Shown here: positions 31,172 to 33,229 of the stretch, piece after piece
Position numbering within the stretch: position 1 is the stretch's first letter
Layout: each line of letters starts with the position of its first letter
Assembly (NCBI GenBank): GCA_964477445.1
Contig: CAYZED010000026.1
Coordinates: 1 to 33,229, forward strand
Direction: 5' to 3'
DNA length: 33,229 nt
DNA from: CAYZED01 sp964477445
GTDB taxonomy: Bacteria; Bacillota; Clostridia; Lutisporales; Lutisporaceae
Notes under the pieces: model-generated
Seen by the model: only the letters and a program-made list of their open reading frames with translations
Databases searched by the model: none
What the model was told of the DNA's origin: nothing
Program-made: the position numbers and the translations under genes

Positions 31172-31676
31172 TTATTTCTCCATTCAATACTTCGGCCATT
31201 CTTTTAAGGCCTTCTTCTGTCGCTAATTCAGCCTCAGAAAAATTATCTACGACTTCCATTCCTTCAATTACATTTCCAAAAACCGGCATTGCTCCATCTA
31301 ACATACTGCCATCAACTGCCAAAATGAAAAAATCCCCGCCTAAGCAATGTTTCGGGTCAAGTGTTCCTGTTCCTATTGTTCCTCGTTTAAAGCTCATCCT
31401 ATTCTCTTCACCTGGATCAAATCCATTAGTCGAACATTCATTTTCTATTAAGTAACCCGCTTTGGGTGGAAGTATACAGTCTGGGTAATTTTTCGTTGGA
31501 TCCCCAAACTCTTTCAATGCACCCTTTTCAGACCTCACAAACCCCATTCCATTATAAAAACCCTCTTGTATTAAGTTTATAAAAGATTTAACTGTATTTG
31601 GTGCTGTTTTTGGGAATAATTCTGCCTTTATCTCTGCCCCACCTTGCATTTTAATGGTAATTATTGGGTTTTCCAT
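31164..31676 (-). CDS. Cyclophilin-type peptidyl-prolyl cis-trans isomerase
   Basis: This 170-residue cytoplasmic cyclophilin has ELFPKTAPNTVKSFINLIQEGFYNG, named only by position 18-42, the GDPTKNYPDC segment, GTIGTGTLDP and the FFILAVDGSMLDGAMPVFG core that replaces the eukaryotic FFI-T-PHLDGKH-FG pattern. It lacks a signal peptide. It catalyses proline isomerisation in protein folding. It is the first gene of the three-gene operon with HAD and M50. Confidence 0.92.
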   Translation of the reverse strand: MENPIITIKMQGGAEIKAELFPKTAPNTVKSFINLIQEGFYNGMGFVRSEKGALKEFGDPTKNYPDCILPPKAGYLIENECSTNGFDPGEENRMSFKRGTIGTGTLDPKHCLGGDFFILAVDGSMLDGAMPVFGNVIEGMEVVDNFSEAELATEEGLKRMAEVLNGEIND

Positions 31677-31786
31677 TATTTATGTACTCCTTAAAAATGT
31701 TTCTATCTTGTTTTTTCATACGCTACTTTACACTACCAATTTTTTATAAAAGTTAAAATTTCTAATTCACACATACTGCCTAATCT

Positions 31787-32971
31787 CTATTTCATAAAAA
31801 TTTTTGAGAAAAACACTATTAATTTGAATGGAAAACTTTCCATATCCTTAACTACGTCTGTCATTCTATCTGCAATTTTTATATTCTGTGGGCAATGTTT
31901 CTCACACTTTCTACATTTTACACAGCGTGATGCTATTGCCGGATTTTTAGATGAAGCTCCGAGATTCATTATGTAACTCATTTTTCTCATAAAGCTTTTT
32001 TTCATATGATAATCATTATAGGCTGAAAAACATGAAGGTATATCGACCCCTGATGGACATGGCATACAATATCCACACGCAGTACAATTAACCTTTGTAA
32101 TTTTGCTAAGCATTTCACGTGCGTCTTTGAACAAATTCAGTTCTTCTTCGGTCATAACTTCCGCATCTGAGGAATCAGCTATTCTGCAGTTCTCCTCAAG
32201 TTGTTCTTCGGTGGTCATACCTGAGAGCAAAAGTGTCATTTCTTTGTGATTCCAGACCCATCTGAGCGCCCATTCAGCCACACTTCTCTTAGGCTTAGCT
32301 TCACTCCACAATTTTTTAAGTGCATCAGGCATATCTGAAATTATTTTCCCACCCCTCAGTGGTTCCATTATTATGACTGGCATGTTTTTTGCAGCTGCAT
32401 AAAGCAATCCTTCTTTCCCAGCCTGATTATTTTCATCTAAATAGTTATATTGTATCTGACAAAAATCCCAGTCATACGAGTCAATAATGCTTCTAAAATC
32501 TTCTTTGCCCCCATGAAATGAAAAACCAATATTTCTAATTTCTCCATTGGCTTTTTTCTTTAGAATCCATTCTTTGATTCCTAGTTCACATAATCGGTTC
32601 CACATATTTGTGTCTGCAAGCATATGGATAAGGTAATAATCTATATACGTTGTCTTTAATCGTTTCAACTGTGTGTCAAAAATTTTGTCAATATCTTCAG
32701 CTTTTCGTACCATAAATGGAGGCAATTTAGTCGCTATCTTTACTTTTTCGCGTAAACCATCAACTAATGCGTCTCCAAGTATTCCCTCGCTTTTACCCCC
32801 GTGATAAATATATGCTGTATCAAAATAATTTATTCCATTCTCAATAGCTTTTTTTATTTCTAGCTTTGCTCTTTCCTCGTCGACAGCATTCCCGTTTTTT
32901 GGAAATCTCATACATCCGAACCCAAGGATTGAGAGCATATCACCATTTTTAGGGTTTTTTCTATACTTCAT
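31787..32971 (-). CDS. Aldo/keto reductase with C-terminal ferredoxin-like domain
   Basis: This 394-residue protein has an aldo/keto reductase barrel with ILGFGCMRFP, the catalytic NYFDTAYIYHGGKSE (Asp and Tyr) near 48, KIATKLPP (Lys) near 80, and YYLIHML (His) near 115. At about residues 295-380 it carries CTACGYCMPCPSG and CVKCRKCEKHCPQ, ligands for one or two Fe-S clusters. Such AKR-ferredoxin fusions are common in anaerobic Clostridia; the electron partner is unknown. An extended -10 box lies upstream (33040-33048). Confidence 0.93.
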   Translation of the reverse strand: MKYRKNPKNGDMLSILGFGCMRFPKNGNAVDEERAKLEIKKAIENGINYFDTAYIYHGGKSEGILGDALVDGLREKVKIATKLPPFMVRKAEDIDKIFDTQLKRLKTTYIDYYLIHMLADTNMWNRLCELGIKEWILKKKANGEIRNIGFSFHGGKEDFRSIIDSYDWDFCQIQYNYLDENNQAGKEGLLYAAAKNMPVIIMEPLRGGKIISDMPDALKKLWSEAKPKRSVAEWALRWVWNHKEMTLLLSGMTTEEQLEENCRIADSSDAEVMTEEELNLFKDAREMLSKITKVNCTACGYCMPCPSGVDIPSCFSAYNDYHMKKSFMRKMSYIMNLGASSKNPAIASRCVKCRKCEKHCPQNIKIADRMTDVVKDMESFPFKLIVFFSKIFMK

Positions 32972-33039
32972 ATTGCTTCGTCTCCTAATATTAGTCTAAG
33001 TGTTTTCTTGTCCCGCTTCGCCACTCACACCCACAAAAT

Positions 33040-33048
33040 ATTATATCA
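33040..33048 (-). promoter_or_regulatory. Extended -10 promoter for the aldo/keto reductase gene
   Basis: Minus strand TGATATAAT about 70 bases upstream of the gene start; no clear -35 box. Confidence 0.45.
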
Positions 33049-33137
33049 TATTTACTATAATTTATGCACTTAGTTGCTTTTGGCGCTAGAGTCTTTAGAT
33101 AATCGCAGCAACGCACTATAAACCCCACTGAACGCGT

Positions 33138-33162
33138 AAAAAAAACACCTTGATGGTGTTTT
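33138..33162 (-). terminator. Terminator downstream of tRNA-Thr
   Basis: Minus strand AACACC (33155-33160) pairs with GGTGTT (33144-33149), 5-base loop, followed by eight Ts. It lies 13 bases after the tRNA 3' end. Confidence 0.85.
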
Positions 33163-33174
33163 CGAAATTTCTTA

Positions 33175-33229
33175 TGGAGCTGGTGATGGGACTCGAACCC
33201 GCGACCTGCTGATTACAAATCAGCTGCTC
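33175..33229 (-). tRNA. tRNA-Thr(UGU), partial at the right edge
   Basis: The minus strand shows the anticodon arm with CTGATTTGTAATCAG (anticodon TGT, reading ACA), the variable loop, the T-arm GCGGGTTCGAGTCCCAT and the acceptor end CACCAGCT followed by an encoded CCA (33175-33177). The 5' half, D-arm and acceptor 5' strand are outside the window. The stop at GAGCAG leaves the anticodon arm complete. Confidence 0.95.

Overview
The window is AT-rich chromosomal DNA from a Clostridia-type member of the Firmicutes (Bacillota). The evidence is the gene set and order: murA-walJ-htrA-rlmH, a DnaD/DnaI replication pair, an M23 peptidase with LysM and G5 domains, strong AGGAGG-type ribosome binding sites and frequent TTG/GTG starts. 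Genus and species cannot be read from it. The sequence comes from a draft scaffold, since 10 Ns sit at 9899-9908.

Region 1 (1-5011, minus strand) is a Tad/Flp pilus locus. Reading from its promoter near 5000, it holds a GEMM/c-di-GMP-I-type riboswitch with an intrinsic terminator, two near-identical Flp pilin genes, a second hairpin terminator, the prepilin peptidase tadV/cpaA, tadE, tadG, cpaB, a cpaE with an intact receiver domain, and the first codons of cpaF at the left edge. The riboswitch would tie pilus production to a cyclic dinucleotide. The second terminator would keep pilin output above machinery output.

Region 2 (5054-13300) mixes accessory and metabolic genes: a ParE/Phd toxin-antitoxin pair, an orphan lipoprotein, ilvE, a Nit2-like amidase, a MenA/UbiA prenyltransferase, an exported Ig-like/FN3 protein split by the scaffold gap, an OsmC protein, an AlbA/ATPase-type regulator flanked by two unusual repeat clusters, and a RelBE-type pair.

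Region 3 (13388-23259, minus strand) is housekeeping: rlmH, htrA, walJ and murA, then a transporter-lysA-lysC unit for lysine synthesis, then the M23 peptidase. Region 4 (23479-25633, plus strand) encodes the DnaD-like protein and the DnaI helicase loader. The loader's 3' end is followed by a diverged second copy of itself.

Region 5 (25684-29062) looks like foreign or degraded DNA: a DUF234-type ATPase under a twin palindromic operator, an exported protein resembling a detached BlaR1 tail, and a 600-bp non-coding stretch of 180-220 bp tandem repeats with internal hairpins and 18-bp inverted repeats that run into the end of a GntR regulator gene. Region 6 (29059-33229) holds the GntR regulator, an operon of cyclophilin, HAD hydrolase and M50 protease, an aldo/keto reductase with a ferredoxin tail, and a partial tRNA-Thr(UGU).

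No complete insertion sequence, CRISPR array or origin was seen. The observations most worth checking are the riboswitch with A at the ligand-specificity position, the structured repeat array near 28.6-29.06 kb, and the duplicated dnaI tail.
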